A stretch of DNA of 64,000 bases from Mangifera indica (GCF_011075055.1 NC_058150.1:7192001-7256000); one strand, 5' to 3'; counted from the first letter of the stretch, positions 11,762 through 24,315 are shown. Notes: generated by a model from the sequence alone, not told the origin. Numbers and translations: made by a program.

Positions 11762-13611
11762 TATATTCACATATACATCAAAACATATATATATTAATAA
11801 AAATATAGTGCCTTCCTCCTTTAGTCTCATGTCTCATTAGTACTCCCCGGGAACCTTTGCTGCATTTCTTTACCTGTAAAATATTAAATTAAACGGAGTG
11901 AGCGACTATGGCTCAGTAAGAAAATCATACTAAACACTTAAAGTATTTTATACCAGTATTAATCTTTTATAATCTTTTCCATACTCAGCGTGTCTGAACT
12001 ATTTACAACAAAATAATTGACACAGAACACGCATTTAACACATATCATAATTCTTTTCTTTCACACATTTATTCATTTCCTTACTATACAGATATGATTC
12101 ACTCATTATGATTTATGCATGTATGAGTGTCATGACATTTTTATTTTCTGATCGTACATCTTTCTCAACTCTTTATCAGCCACATAGGCTTGTATGCATA
12201 ATTCTAATGCAAATGACTTTCATAAAATATTTACTAATTTGTTTCTCTCTCATTCTCATTGATTGATTTAGACTACATATGATAGTACTTGCAGTCACCA
12301 TACAAAATATAATTCTCTCTTACACGCATATTTTTTTTTTCTTTGCTGTCCACACAGTACAACTAATATTTTTCTTTGTTGTCCACACAGTACAGCTGAT
12401 ATTTTTCTTTTGCTGTCCACACAGTACAGCTGATATTTTTCTTTGTTGTCCACACAGTACAACCGATTATTTTATTTGCTATCCACACAGTACAGCTGGC
12501 GTGTAAGGATTTTTAGTATGTTTTCTGCTTTCTTGTATCATATGAGTCATTGTAAAAACATGCATGACTTAGAAAATATTTTTCCTCTTTCTTTATTTTT
12601 TCTAAATCATGCATATGTTATGATTCCTCATGTATGCATATATAACCATAATATAAAATATGCGCATTTGTTATTTTCCCTTATTCTTTTCATTCCTTCT
12701 CAAATATCATATTATTTTCTCATGCATTTATATATATATCATGCCTCAAATTAATTTCAATTATACAATATAGGCTTAATATAAGGGTTATTTCACACAT
12801 TTTATGCACATAATTAAGCAAAATTAACCTATATCACATAAAATGACATTTTTACCCTTATGGCCAAAAATTACATCATGAATCCTAATGAATTCCTTTA
12901 TCCTTTTAAGCATAAATCACCTTAATTTTAATACCTCACATACTGATATAAGTAAAGGTTATTTAAATAACCTAACTCAAATTTACTTCAAGTATGTAAA
13001 GTATGAAATTCTTACCTTTTCTTTGCCAAATAGGTAATTTAAGCTTATTCACCTTCTTTTCTTCTTCTTGGCAACCTTAATCAACCAAAAATATAATCAT
13101 CCATCAAACTCCCAAATTTCACATATCTTAAAAATTAAATTTCTTACCTTAGAACTGACCAGAATTGACAGATCTACACTTTTTATAACTGGGGCCTCTG
13201 GAAATTAGGTGGTTTAGCTAGGTTTTTAGATGAATTTTGGTTAAGGAAAGTTTTTAGCTCAACAATGGAGGTTCTCGGCAAAATGGAAGAGAAAATGAAT
13301 AGAAATAAATTTATAAGCCTATTGGACCATTTTGCCCTTAATCTTTTCCATAAATTACTATTTTATCCTTAGCCAATTACCAAAAACCCTTAGCACCACC
13401 ATATAATTTCAAGTGTGCCCTTCAATTTTAATTCCCACTTTGTCCCTTGAATCTTTGTAAAATGACCATTTTACCCCCTTTGAAAAATATTGCTCATTTA
13501 GTAGTTTTCTATGATTCTTTTGCAATTTCTTTACACAACAAGTTATAAAATCAACTCTAGGGGTAATTTTGGAAGTGGAGTTTACTGACGCACCTGAATT
13601 CGGATGTTACA
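11428..13611 (-). repeat. LTR, 5' end of the element (right in window)
   Basis: 2184 bp. It matches the left LTR except for a shorter (TA)n tract (about 11720-11758), five rather than seven minisatellite units (12344-12499), and scattered single-base differences. The minus-strand promoter of the element should lie here. Confidence 0.95.
12344..12499. repeat. LTR minisatellite, five units
   Basis: Same hairpin-forming unit as at 5201-5397 but with five copies. Because the LTRs were identical at insertion, the difference of two units arose afterwards. Confidence 0.85.
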
Positions 13612-13616
13612 CGTTA
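13612..13616. repeat. Target-site duplication CGTTA, right copy
   Basis: Exact match to 4243-4247 and directly abutting the LTR end. Confidence 0.93.
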
Positions 13617-13917
13617 ATAGTCATGCATGGTACATGAATGGTCATTCCTCATCTGTTATATAAATAAACGAATTTTAAATCTTTATAACAATTTTACAAA
13701 AGGTTATATCACAACTATTCACCACTCATTCATAACTTGTTCATTGAGGTCCTAGGAGACCAAAATAGCACTCTTTTGTTACCTTTTTCACTCGTGTCTC
13801 ATTCAGATATCAAGGTATTGTCCTACCTTGGATCAGAAGTAGTTTTCACACTTTACAATGCAAATAAGGATGAAAGAGTTTCCAATGTTGGCATGTAAAT
13901 CCAATTAACACCTTGTG

Positions 13918-13918
<1 letters not shown>

Positions 13919-14014
<96 letters not shown>
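13919..14014. repeat. Compound microsatellite (TA)n-(TTTA)n
   Basis: About 60 bp of pure TA dinucleotides run directly into nine or so TTTA units. Confidence 0.97.
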
Positions 14015-14016
<2 letters not shown>

Positions 14017-15549
14017 ATGTTTTGCAAAATATACCCTCTCAAACAGATGTTGCAATATCTCTGGGTTTTCAGGCTATTTATGCATATACGAAATTTTTAT
14101 ATTTGTATTTGTTACCCCTTTATGCATGTTATTGACACCATAGATAACCAACAAGCCATACAATCAAAAAGGCATGCCATCATTGATGTGAAGGGGAAAT
14201 GTCTTAGTCACTAACATCATCATAAGTACAAAAAAGCTTTAATCATACAAGTTCCATCCATGCACACAAGGGAGATGAATTTTTTTTAAAGCTTTGATCT
14301 CACTTCAAAGACTGAAGAGCGGTTATTATATGGGTAACGCCTACCCTTTGATAATTGTACTTCAAGCAATGTCTAGTTATCGTGTGGCAAGTACACCTAA
14401 TATCCTTACCACCAGAAAAATCACCATAAGTGCGTAGACAACTCACTTTAAGGGCTTGTAAATAGCTCATGCAACATAGACGCATCTAATCATATATTAA
14501 AAATAAGTGGGTTCGTACTCTGACGTAACAGGAAAGACATGTTTTCTTTAGATAAGGAGAGATATGTGTTGTTGGATCATGGCTACACATCCACCATAGA
14601 ATGGAATTTAATTTTCCACAAATAGGCAACTGGGTATAATTACGACCTTATCAATAAAATGGATTGTTTTATATTAAATGCAAAGTGATTAAGTCACTCA
14701 AACAACAACATTAGATGTAAAGTGGTTTTTACACTCAACCATCTCTAATGTGTGTAAACCGTAGTTGTAAATGTATCTCCTTAATCAAATGGATATACAG
14801 ACCAAAGAAAACCTCTAGACATCATGGATGACAAACAATGCCTTGTCAACTCAGGTTTGAACATCAAGAAAGAGGCAAACATAAACGATAATCTCTTTTA
14901 ATGTTTTATCTATCATTCTCCAAGCAATAAAAACATTTCTTGATTCTTTCCAGAATTCTTTGAAAATTCTCTTAGACTCATTTTATAGTAATACTCTTTG
15001 TATTTTTTCCTAATTTATAAATACATAGTATAAAAATAATAATAACATAATTGTGGACATAGGTTTTGTTCAAACAGTTGCATCACTTTAAAAATTCTCT
15101 CTTATAATACTAATTAATTACTTTACATTTTCTATGTATAGACATATTTCGTCATAGTTTTATTACAACTCTCACATAATATATTCGAATTGTTGAATCA
15201 TTGTGTTGATGTAATTTCCTACATCAACAATGTTTATCATTGATAATTAATAGGATAAATGGTTATAATGATTGCATATGTTATCTTTATCAAGTTTCAA
15301 CCATCTATGGTATAAATTTCCACTCTCAGTTTCGATGTTCATTTATAAGATCTAGATATGTCCTCAATGGATGTGCTATATTATTATAGATAATCTATCA
15401 TCTAATTGATTTAATCCATTGAGATGGGATTAGGGAAATGGCTAATGGTTATTTTCAACATCTAAGACTTATCATTTGTTATGTTAGCATTATACTTGGA
15501 ATATATAGAAATCAGTATATATGATCCCATGATAGTTTGCTCAATTAGG

Positions 15550-15985
15550 ATTAATATTTTTAAAACTAGATCAATGAGCAAGCTAGCTATTTTACTAGAT
15601 TGCGATTCAAACTGATTCAATCAGAACCAATTTGTTTAGCCAATTGTCAAGCTATTATGTATTTTTTGAATAGTATCAAATATTTTCAAAAATGTTAATT
15701 AAACAATTGACACTATTACATAGATTTAAAAAAATTACAAATTTTTCATTAATTCAATTAAGTTACTACAAATTGTAAGTGTTTTAAGTTTTAATAAAAC
15801 AAAATTTGTGTAATATTATATAAATCCAGTTTTGTTGGTTTCAAATAACTATTATGGTTCAACGAGTTTACTAAATTTGACCGAATTTCAAACAAGTCAA
15901 TATTTATATATAAATCAGACTTGATTATAGACTAGTTCATAATTTAATCGATTAAACTAATTGGTCCGATCTATTTTTAAAAACA
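15550..15985. repeat. Dispersed inverted-repeat element, copy 1
   Basis: It begins TTTTTAAAACTAGATC and ends GATCTATTTTTAAAAAC, so the ends are roughly inverted. Its interior (TATTATGTATTTTTTGAATAG and neighbours) matches the reverse complement of 38328-38705. It looks like an old non-autonomous DNA element. Boundaries are approximate and no clear target duplication was found. Confidence 0.5.
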
Positions 15986-16941
15986 CTTACTAGGGTAAAC
16001 ATACAATTAAACTTGACAGTTTGTATTATTAGAGCATGTTCATCTTGTGTTAGTTTGGGTTCCAGATTGAAGACTTTAAACCATAACTTGACTCAAAAAA
16101 AAAAATTGTTTTAACCCTAAACCAAACTAAATATTTTTGGGTTAATATGATTTGATCTAAATTAACCCAAATTATGTAACAGACAAAGTTGTCTCAAAAC
16201 ATAATATGTAACGATATAATTTGTTACAAAACAATACACTTTGTAATATGTCATAAAATAACACGATTCTTATAAAAAAAACACACAAAAAACTATTTTG
16301 ATACGACATGACATTTTGTCAAAACAAAATTGTTCTATTTCATATTAATACTAATAGTTTGTTTATTGTCTTTTTATATAATCAATTGTAGGGATAAAAA
16401 AACAAAATATCATAGCGAAGAACCCAAATAAGTACACAACTTCAACTTCAATATAATGCTATTGATAATCAACGAGATTAATATCTACTTAACAAATATT
16501 TAAGAAATTTAGTTTTTATTTCATATAATGAATGTTACTATTATAGATACTAAAACTATTAACAAATATATGTATATGACATATTAAATATAATAAGTTT
16601 AAATTAGTAGCCCTTATAACACACCAACGAAAAAACAAATAAACTACAAATAATTTTTTACGAGTCCGTGAAAAGAGTTATTATATTAAAACGAATATCT
16701 TTAGTAGAAAATGATAAATTTTTGCCAAAATGTCTTATACTATCTCTTTCAAACAGACATCTAGCTAATCTTTATATTGTTTCAAGGAGTAAAATCATTT
16801 AAGGGTTAATTTAAAATAACTATTATAATTGATTTAATGAAAGAACTAAAATTAAGTCTTAACTAAAAAATCCTAATACAGAGGAATGTTAGTACATTGT
16901 CTTTATTTAATATCTTTTTTATTTGTATTAGTATTAATAAT

Positions 16942-17101
16942 CAATAAAACTATGTATATCCATTTTGAGTACACAAGTAGGTACACACTTTATGTATGTT
17001 ATTATGTGATTAGATGATTTTAAATTAAAGATAAAGTAACACATAATCACATAATAACACCCACAATTGCATACTCAAAGTGAGTATACATAGTATTGCT
17101 C
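16942..17101. mobile_element. Short AT-rich MITE, clearest copy of a five-member family
   Basis: The ends are inverted: ACTATGTATA followed by a TTTGAGTA word on the left, and the complement AGTGAGTATACATAGT on the right. The core contains ATTTTAAATTAAAGATAAA. Related copies lie near 19203, 38073, 52565 and 53750. About 160 bp long with no coding potential. The superfamily cannot be assigned because the target duplication is not clear. Confidence 0.55.
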
Positions 17102-17192
17102 ATCAGTAATATATTTTATGAGTTCATTTAAAATAAAATAAAAACATTTATTTTCTGAAAATAGGGGAAAATAAATATATAAATTATATTTT

Positions 17193-17198
<6 letters not shown>

Positions 17199-17229
<31 letters not shown>
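17199..17229. repeat. (TAA)n microsatellite
   Basis: About ten ATA/TAA units in a row. Confidence 0.9.
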
Positions 17230-17808
17230 TCAGTAGTAGAGTTTACTAATTTGACCAAATGACCAATCTCTAGTGCAAATAAGTGTTTCAACTATATTAG
17301 GTTGGCTTTGAGTATCAATTTTTAATAATATTGTTACCAATAATAATAAATATGTTACTAATTCTTGGGTTAGTTCCGATCATTTGGGTTGGCTTCATAC
17401 TAATCTAAACAGAATTTGATTTTTTGAAGTCAACCCAAATTTGATCTGATTATAATATTTTTGAAAAAGGAATTATTTTTTATATTAAAAATCATAAATT
17501 TAACCTAATTTTTTATATTATATTATATTATATTAATAAATAATATTTTATATTATATTATGTCAAGTTAATAAATCTACCAAATTTCGACAAGTTTATG
17601 CGCAACATGTGAAAACGCTGTTACTTTTGCATCGGTGTGCTCGATTCTTGACTTTGAAGGCAATCTGATCATTGTCACCATAATAAAAAATAGACATTGC
17701 TTTGTTGTGTTATACATGTTATACATGCTCAGCCACCCGGTCGGCACTGTCGTTTTAATGCTCTCCTACCCCACACGTCGCCCTCATCCTTCTCTGAGGT
17801 TACGAATT

Positions 17809-17864
17809 ATCCCATGTCTTTGATTCTGAAAAAAATACTCATACATACATACATACATACATAC

Positions 17865-17927
<63 letters not shown>

Positions 17928-17983
17928 ACTTTCCATGAGTATTTTTCAACAGTTCGTCTTTTTCAGAATCAAAGATATGGGAT
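17809..17983. mobile_element. Foldback MITE with a (TA)n core
   Basis: Left arm 17809-17833 (ATCCCATGTCTTTGATTCTG then A-rich) and right arm 17959-17983 are reverse complements with one mismatch. Between them are (ATAC)n and (TA)n tracts. TTACGAATT occurs at 17800-17808 and again at 17985-17993, one base beyond the right arm. This is consistent with a 9-bp target duplication of Mutator type. Confidence 0.65.
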
Positions 17984-17993
17984 TTTACGAATT

Positions 17994-19562
17994 ATTATTA
18001 TAATATAGAAATTATAATGAATTATAAAGGTAGTATTAGTGAAATAATAATACACACATGTGAACTGAAGACAAAGTTAAATTGATTTAGATTTTCACTT
18101 AATCGTGTCTTGCACTTAAAATGCTTTCATGTCACTCTTTTTTCAACTTTCCAAAATGGCAGATTGAATTCTAATTTTCTAAAGCATTTCTGCTCTCTGT
18201 ATAAGCATTCATTCAGCCTTCAATGACCACGCCTAATTACTTTTTTGGAAAAAGGAAGTCCCCTTCAACTATTGCTTGACTAATACCAGTATGTTGAAAC
18301 TTGTTAGAAGTATCCTAAAATTTACATGACCAGAGCTTTGTCTGGTTTTGGTGGCTTCCTTCTTGTTTCTCATACTTGGCTAGAAAGGGATTCTCAGTTG
18401 ACTAGTGACTCCACGTGATTCAAAAATACATATTAAATTCATCATTGAAGGTCAAATTCACACCTGATGAGAAACCCCGTTTATACTATAACTTGCTATT
18501 ATAAATCTACTGTTACATCAGCATGGGACCTTCACCTGATTAATGACCATACATAAATGGCCATCACTACGTAATTTGGATGATTTCAGGTCTATTATGT
18601 ATTAAGTCCCAACGTAAGCTGTAATTTAAAATTAAAAGAAAAAGTCCATTCTAAAAAAGGTGAGTACAGTCTTGATAAATTAAGTAGTTTTAGCCTGGAA
18701 GGAAATTACTTTCACGAGAGTGGACTGTCATCTTTGTTGTCCCACTATGTCTAGCTTTAACACAGCATCGTGCTTGACTTCAATCAAATTAGTATTCACC
18801 AAGGATTAACATGTTCATATAGAGAAAACAATTTTATTGACCGTGTACAATACAGTTTGAAATCCCTTTCCTATCCTTGGACCTTTGTCTACTTGAAGAC
18901 AAAAAAAAATAACAGGGGTACTTCTGCAAAAGCAAAATTAACATGAAATTCCAAGAAAGGGCAAAGTGCACATGCATGATTAAAAAAAAAAATTATAATT
19001 TTCAGAAAATTAAGGATAGTTGGCATAATTAATATATACTTTAAGTAGTCTAATCTAATCTATAATAAGCTTTGTTAGTACAGTAGAAGCATAAGTTAAA
19101 TGGCGTTGCACTGAAGTTGTTTCCTGGAAGCTTTATTTTGCCATGTTCATATGAATGGACAATATGTCCCTTGATTTCTTCATTTTAGATTGGACTTTTT
19201 AAAGATGATTAATATTATGTATACATAATTTTTTTTGTATATAATTTGAATACATAATTTAGTATATATTTTAAAGAAGAACAATATTATATAATTGGAT
19301 GTTATTTTATTTTTAATTAAAAATTATTTAATTATATGATGATACATTATTTATATATTTAAATTGTATATAAAAAATATATACACATAATTTTATTATT
19401 TAAGTAATAGAAAAAGACTTCTAATGAATCTTCTTGGATGGACCCTCTTGCTTTGAAATCCGGACTCTAAATAAACCCAAAATTAATTTGAAAATGAAAT
19501 AACAGAAAATTCACTAACAACAGCGTGTGAAACACGTTTTGATTTTCTTTGTTATTGTATGC
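17994..19562. other. Upstream region of the MYB gene
   Basis: AT-rich with no gene seen. It contains a perfect CACGTG hexamer near 18412 and a relative of the short MITE family at about 19203-19395. It includes whatever distal promoter the MYB gene uses. Confidence 0.5.
19203..19395. mobile_element. Short AT-rich MITE family, diverged copy
   Basis: It shares the terminal word ATTATGTATACATAA and a TTATTTTATTTTTAATTAAAA-type core with 16942-17101. Ends are approximate. It lies roughly 170-360 bp upstream of the MYB TATA box. Confidence 0.45.
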
Positions 19563-19570
19563 TATAAATA
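19563..19570 (+). promoter_or_regulatory. TATA box of the MYB gene
   Basis: TATAAATA lies 70 bp upstream of the start codon and is followed by a purine-rich leader, the usual plant core promoter geometry. Confidence 0.75.
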
Positions 19571-19632
19571 GCTGTAGAGAAAAAAGCAAGGAGAGAAACT
19601 GAAGCAAAGAACAAATAAACAAAAAAGAAAAA

Positions 19633-20956
19633 ATGGCGAGAACACCTTGCTGTGATAAAAATGGGCTAAAGAAGGGAACATGGACACCTGAAGAAGATAG
19701 AAAGCTAACGGCTTATGTAATTAGATATGGCTGTTGGAACTGGCGCCAACTTCCCAAGTATGCAGGTAATGAAGAGTGAGAAGGCCAGCCACTGAGAGAC
19801 TTCATCTTTAGCTTAACGACAATGATTCTATTCTTAGGTTTTGTTCGTAAAATAATCTTTTCTTGTTTGAATTTTCAGGTTTATCAAGGTGTGGAAAGAG
19901 TTGCAGGCTGAGATGGATGAACTATTTGAGGCCAAACATCAAACGGGGGAATTATAGCAAGGAAGAAGACGACACCATCATAAGATTGCACGAGTCACTG
20001 GGAAATAGGTACTCTATCAACGGCCAATCCTTTCAAGATACAAATTTTCAAACTTCATAGTAATAAGAACATGTAGAGACATGCATATCAAGAGAAAATA
20101 CATTCTTATAGGAATGAGGATCAATCACATGTAAACATTACCTTACGCTAAATAAGTCTTTTCTCAGTGCATTAAAACACTGTCGATTCTTATGAAAGCT
20201 TAGAGACTTCGAAACCATGAATAAACAACATAAGATTAAAGCCTTTACATCTGCAGAGCATGAACAAACATGCTACTGAATATTGCCCCAGCAAAAACTT
20301 GAAAAAAGACTCTAACATTTATGGGAGATGAGAAAGATGGCTAGTTCCACTAGTTCTTAATTTAATGTGTAACCAAAAGCTATTTTATGTGCATATACTG
20401 GACAAAGATAATTAATCTAATCCATTATCCCTTGATCATGTGCAGATGGGCGGCGATTGCAGCTCAGTTACCAGGAAGAACTGACAACGAGATTAAAAAC
20501 CACTGGCACACAAACCTGAAGAAGCGGCTCAACCAAAATTCGAACTCAAGTAGTGATCAATCAAAAGAAAAATCGGAAGATCCGTCACACCATGAAACCA
20601 GCCAAGAGGGAGAATCAAAACTCAACAACGACCATCTAGATATAACAAGTCTCCAAATTCTTGAAAGCTCCTCGTCATCACCACTACCCTCCTCAAGTGA
20701 TCAATTTTCCTCGATACCCTTAGATACCACAGGGGTAATCAGAAGCACAGAATCAATTGTGGAACATCATAAGGTTGATACTTTCTTTGAACCATATGCT
20801 GCACCGAGTAGTAATTTCTGGACTGAACCATTCTTGGCAGACAATTCCTACAATTTCAATATTTCCAATGATTTTCTGGTACCTTTTACGGACCCCGAAT
20901 ATGTACCTGTTCATTCTCCATTTTTCGATGGAGATATGTTATGCCCATTTATCTGA
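19633..20956 (+). CDS. R2R3-MYB transcription factor, subgroup 2-like (MYB13/14/15 group)
   Basis: Three exons, 19633-19765, 19879-20008 and 20446-20956, all with GT/AG borders, join into a 257-residue protein. The introns (113 and 437 bp) split the Gly of R2 and the Arg of R3, the standard positions in plant R2R3-MYB genes. R2 begins [13 protein letters not shown] and has its regularly spaced tryptophans up to [13 protein letters not shown]3 runs [13 protein letters not shown] to [21 protein letters not shown]. The C-terminal part is Ser-rich and acidic, and near residue 210 carries FWTEPF, resembling the FW-E motif of subgroup 2. This subgroup is known for stress, cold and phenylpropanoid/stilbene regulation; a specific target is not shown here. 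The bHLH-interaction signature is not evident in R3. The start is chosen as the first ATG of the classic MARTPCC N-terminus. Confidence 0.93.
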
Positions 20957-23196
20957 GTTGTATGAGCAAAATTAGAAATGAAATCAATATGAGTGATATA
21001 TGAATAACTATGAGAATGTTAGTATGTCTAAATTAAGTTGTAATATTGGCTTGATCGTGGAATTGTAATAAAATACTCACTCTACTCTTAACATAACAAA
21101 AACACCATAAAAATTTAAAATTTTAAAAAACAAAAAAACATCTCGATTTTTACATGGTTCAACTAGATCAACCTACCTTCATCTGATCAAGTTCATCTCA
21201 AATCAAATCACTAGAGCAAATCACTAACTGTCAATTGCAAATTTGAAATTAAGTATACAAAGCAAACACTGTCTACTTACAAAATCATTTCCCAATTTTG
21301 CAATTGCTGAATTGTTGTGCTTGATTCTGAAATGATCCGAGCTTCCCAGTTGGCATGTTCAAGCTCCACTTGAACAATGAACTAAACTGCTTCCAGTTGC
21401 TAGTCATGAACTTCCTTTAAGGACTCGCTAAAGATGATATCCAGCAATCTGAATCATGAAGCTACCTGTTAATTAAGAGAAAGAACAAAAAGTAGTACAA
21501 ACTGCAAATGTATCGAGGACTTAAGTAAAAAACTATCCAATTTTAGACCTAAACAGAAATAAATTATTCTTGTCTGCTTGCTTAGTACGAAGAGACAGGA
21601 TTAAATACATAGTGCGTGGTTTGGTTTGGTTTGGTTCGTAAAATGATATGGTTTAGTTTGAATTAATAAATTTTTAAGAATAGATTTTTGTTTTATATAT
21701 ATATATATATATTGACATCGCAAAACTAAAACGAGGCCCTAGATAGTTTTAAAACCTAAGCTAATATTGACTTTTAAAACGAGGACCTAGATAGTTGAAA
21801 AGTAAAATTATACAAAGGTCATCTTAACCTAAGAAAAATGTAAATTTATTTTACATGTTTATATTAAATTTAAAAAATAATAATTTTATTAATTTTATTA
21901 AATAATATATATTTAGAAGTTAATAATTTTAATTTATTCAAACCATAATTGTTTTAGTTTAGTTGAAAAGTTTAAAAATTTTTAAACTGATTTTTAATTT
22001 GATTTGAGAAAACTCTATAAGCCTACCGTGTATACCCCTAAAAATAGTCATAGTTCGTATGCGGAGAGTCTTCTCTATATATACATATATGGCACTGACT
22101 CGCTATTGTGATGCCATAATGGACGCCCAACCTAATTAGAAATTGGGCTGGACTTTGCAACTCAATGACCCATAACCAGTTCTTTGTTTCTCTCTGCCAA
22201 TCGTCTTCTTTAAATCGAGTGACATAGGGACATAGGATCCTAATGACGGTTGTCTGAAGCAGTGGATTATGCATGTGTGGCTGGAACTCCATCTATAAGG
22301 GAAAGATATGTATATCAACCCCAACTATTCTTGAGATCCCTTCACCACGTAACAGAAATGATTCAACAACTACAAGCAGCCAAACATGTACCAGAATGGT
22401 TGTAGAGCTGTAAACAACTGTGTGCTATTATTCTCTCATGCTCTAACGAAATGGACAATACGCGACACCCACCTCACTCTTCATCACGGACATTCTAATT
22501 TATGAAGTTTGGAGGTTTATCTCATCATTGTCGCCATAACAGTTATGGCGTCTTCCCCTATCGGACTTCATGTGACTTAACGTGCTTTGTATCAAAAACT
22601 CACCTCCAATGTTATCAATCTTTCTCTCTGTTTCTTGTCTCTTCCAATCTATATTTATTTCATGTAAGGTCATATTTATTTCTTGTTTCAGATAGTTAGC
22701 CAGAGGAAACAAGGCACAGATGATAAATTCCTGGGCCCTCTACCATATTATCTCATCAACATCCTCTTGTTTTAGATTCTGTGAATTCCTTTTTTTTAAC
22801 CCAAAAAGAAAGCAAGACGAGGCATTAAATTCCGATGAAATTAAGAATTACCATTGACAAATTTATAAGGTAAGTAAATTTATGCACAATACTCTCTCCA
22901 AATGAAGGTCAAAATGACGATGTTTATTTAAAATTTTGTCAGTGCAATGCAATTGGACGACATAGAATGAAACACAGAAAACCATTTTCAGGATTCGTTT
23001 AAGATACAAGGAAGTGATTGCAAATATCAAAAGATGAAACGATAATTTATAACAATTGACCTACCGGTTAGCTTAGCTGGATATGTGGTACGAAGAAGAC
23101 CCTTCTGAAGATAATCAAATCACTCTGCATGGTCCCAAGTACGCACCAGGTAATTCGTTGACTGGTTAGTCAAACTGCAATTTTATATTTTATTTA
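20957..23196. other. Downstream region of MYB, AT-rich, no gene seen
   Basis: It includes the MYB 3' untranslated region, a short GGTTT repeat near 21617 and a (TA)n tract near 21697. Several overlapping frames at 22030-22720 on both strands show no domain, and I treat them as chance. A short frame near 23082-23150 followed by GGTAATT could be a gene remnant but I cannot identify it. Confidence 0.45.
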
Positions 23197-23788
23197 AAAA
23201 AATAAGGCCGAGGGACTTGTTCCCACCCAATATATGTTGTATTTTAAACTCTTTTTTTAATTTTTAAACAACTCAAATACCAACTTATAAATAGTTAAAG
23301 TTAATAATTTTAGAGATAAAATCATTATTTTATTTATAATATTAAAAATAAACTAAAATTTAATCTCATTTTCTCTCTAAATCTAAAAAACTAAAAATTT
23401 TTCACTAAGTCAATGTTTTGAAAAAATGACATTTTCCCCCTACGATTTAGTTTCTAAATCTCGGACACCAAATTTGACGTCATCGCAAGCTACGAATATC
23501 TTCTAATGTCTTCTCTCGCTCTGATAGTCAAGCTTCTCTCATTTGAAAGTTTGGACAACACTAATTAATGTCAGAAAACACTCCTAGCTTTGTCGGAAAG
23601 ATAAAGATGAGATCTAACGAATATGAGATATCTCGTCTTCAACGAGGAAGACGATGTTTCATCTTTCCTGACAAAACATCATCTTCTCGTTGAGTTTAAA
23701 ACTATCGGTTGGAGGGAGAGATGGTGAGAGAGTGACCGTCAAAGAAAGAGAAAGGAGATGCATTGGATAATGGAAAAAAAAAAAAAAA

Positions 23789-23816
23789 GGGAAATTTTAA
23801 AAACTAGGCAAAATTA
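23789..23816 (+). repeat. MULE left terminal inverted repeat
   Basis: GGGAAATTTTAAAAACTAGG begins the element, followed by CAAAAT. It pairs with 33713-33740 with few mismatches. Similarity with gaps continues inward through repeated GCCC/AAAATGCCC words. Confidence 0.85.
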
Positions 23817-24285
23817 AAGGGGTCTAAGCGAAATTGCCCAAAAAATTCAGGTTTAAGCAAAAATGCCCATGTTTTGTGAAATGACGAAACTGCCCCCATA
23901 TATAAACACAGCAAATTTTCACTGTACAATTCAAAGAAAATTCGAATTTTTTCCACATCCCATGGCAATCCCACGGCGAATGTCATTTCTGCCAATTTTC
24001 TTGCTTTCCGGCAACCGAAAATGGAAAATAATGTTATCACATCTCCCGTAATCTTGTTTGGATCAAGTTATTGCTCATATTATTGTGATTTGATTGAGAA
24101 TTTTGGGTTTAAAATTTTAGGGTTTACGGTTTGAATAATGCTTAAAATGTTTCAATTTTTGGTTGTTTTTGTTGAATTGATTGAGGGGTTTTATGTTATA
24201 CAATATGTAGATTTGATTTATGTGAAAATCGGAGGTCGAAACGACCAAAAATTGGCCGAAATTGGCTGCCGAATGGAACGGCAGT

Positions 24286-24315
24286 CTGCCGTGGGAACGG
24301 AATTTCCCACGGCAG
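24286..24315. other. Perfect palindrome with CCACGGC core, copy A
   Basis: Arms of 12 bp, CTGCCGTGGGAA and TTCCCACGGCAG, are separated by CGGAAT. The adjacent bases CGGCAGTCTGCCG form a second, overlapping palindrome. It could be a protein binding site or an RNA hairpin. Confidence 0.9.

Larger units (their letters stand above)
4248..13611 (-). mobile_element. Complete Ty3/gypsy chromovirus (Tekay-like), recently inserted, coding-defective
   Basis: This 9.36-kb element is read on the minus strand: 5' LTR 11428-13611, primer site 11412-11423, gag-pol 11210-6546, polypurine tract 6510-6523, 3' LTR 4248-6509, with CGTTA flanking both sides. Domain order is gag with a CCHC knuckle, protease (DSGA), reverse transcriptase (FIDD), RNase H, integrase and a C-terminal chromodomain-like segment. 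This order with long LTRs and an initiator-Met primer site fits the Tekay/Del chromovirus lineage; the lineage name is an inference. The LTRs differ by roughly a dozen substitutions seen by eye plus microsatellite and minisatellite length, so insertion was recent. Five in-frame stops make it non-autonomous now. Confidence 0.95.
13617..17799. other. AT-rich intergenic DNA with small repeats
   Basis: No gene is recognised. The region holds a compound microsatellite (13919-14014), a dispersed inverted-repeat element (15550-15985), a short hairpin with 10-bp arms (15204-15229), a small MITE (16942-17101) and a (TAA)n tract (17199-17229). The reading frame across the microsatellite encodes only Tyr/Ile and Leu/Phe runs. 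Confidence 0.6.

Noticed and set aside
3790..13640. Shared word ATGCATGGTACAT on both sides of the young chromovirus, considered as a longer target duplication
   Set aside because: The exact CGTTA duplication already accounts for the insertion, and the shared word is not adjacent to the element ends.
13915..14214. Reading frame over the TA/TTTA microsatellite
   Set aside because: Half of it is simple-repeat translation; the rest has no domain or gene structure.
23055..23100. Sequence reminiscent of a tRNA start (GGTTAGCTTAGCTGG)
   Set aside because: No acceptor stem, anticodon arm or T-arm can be assembled around it.
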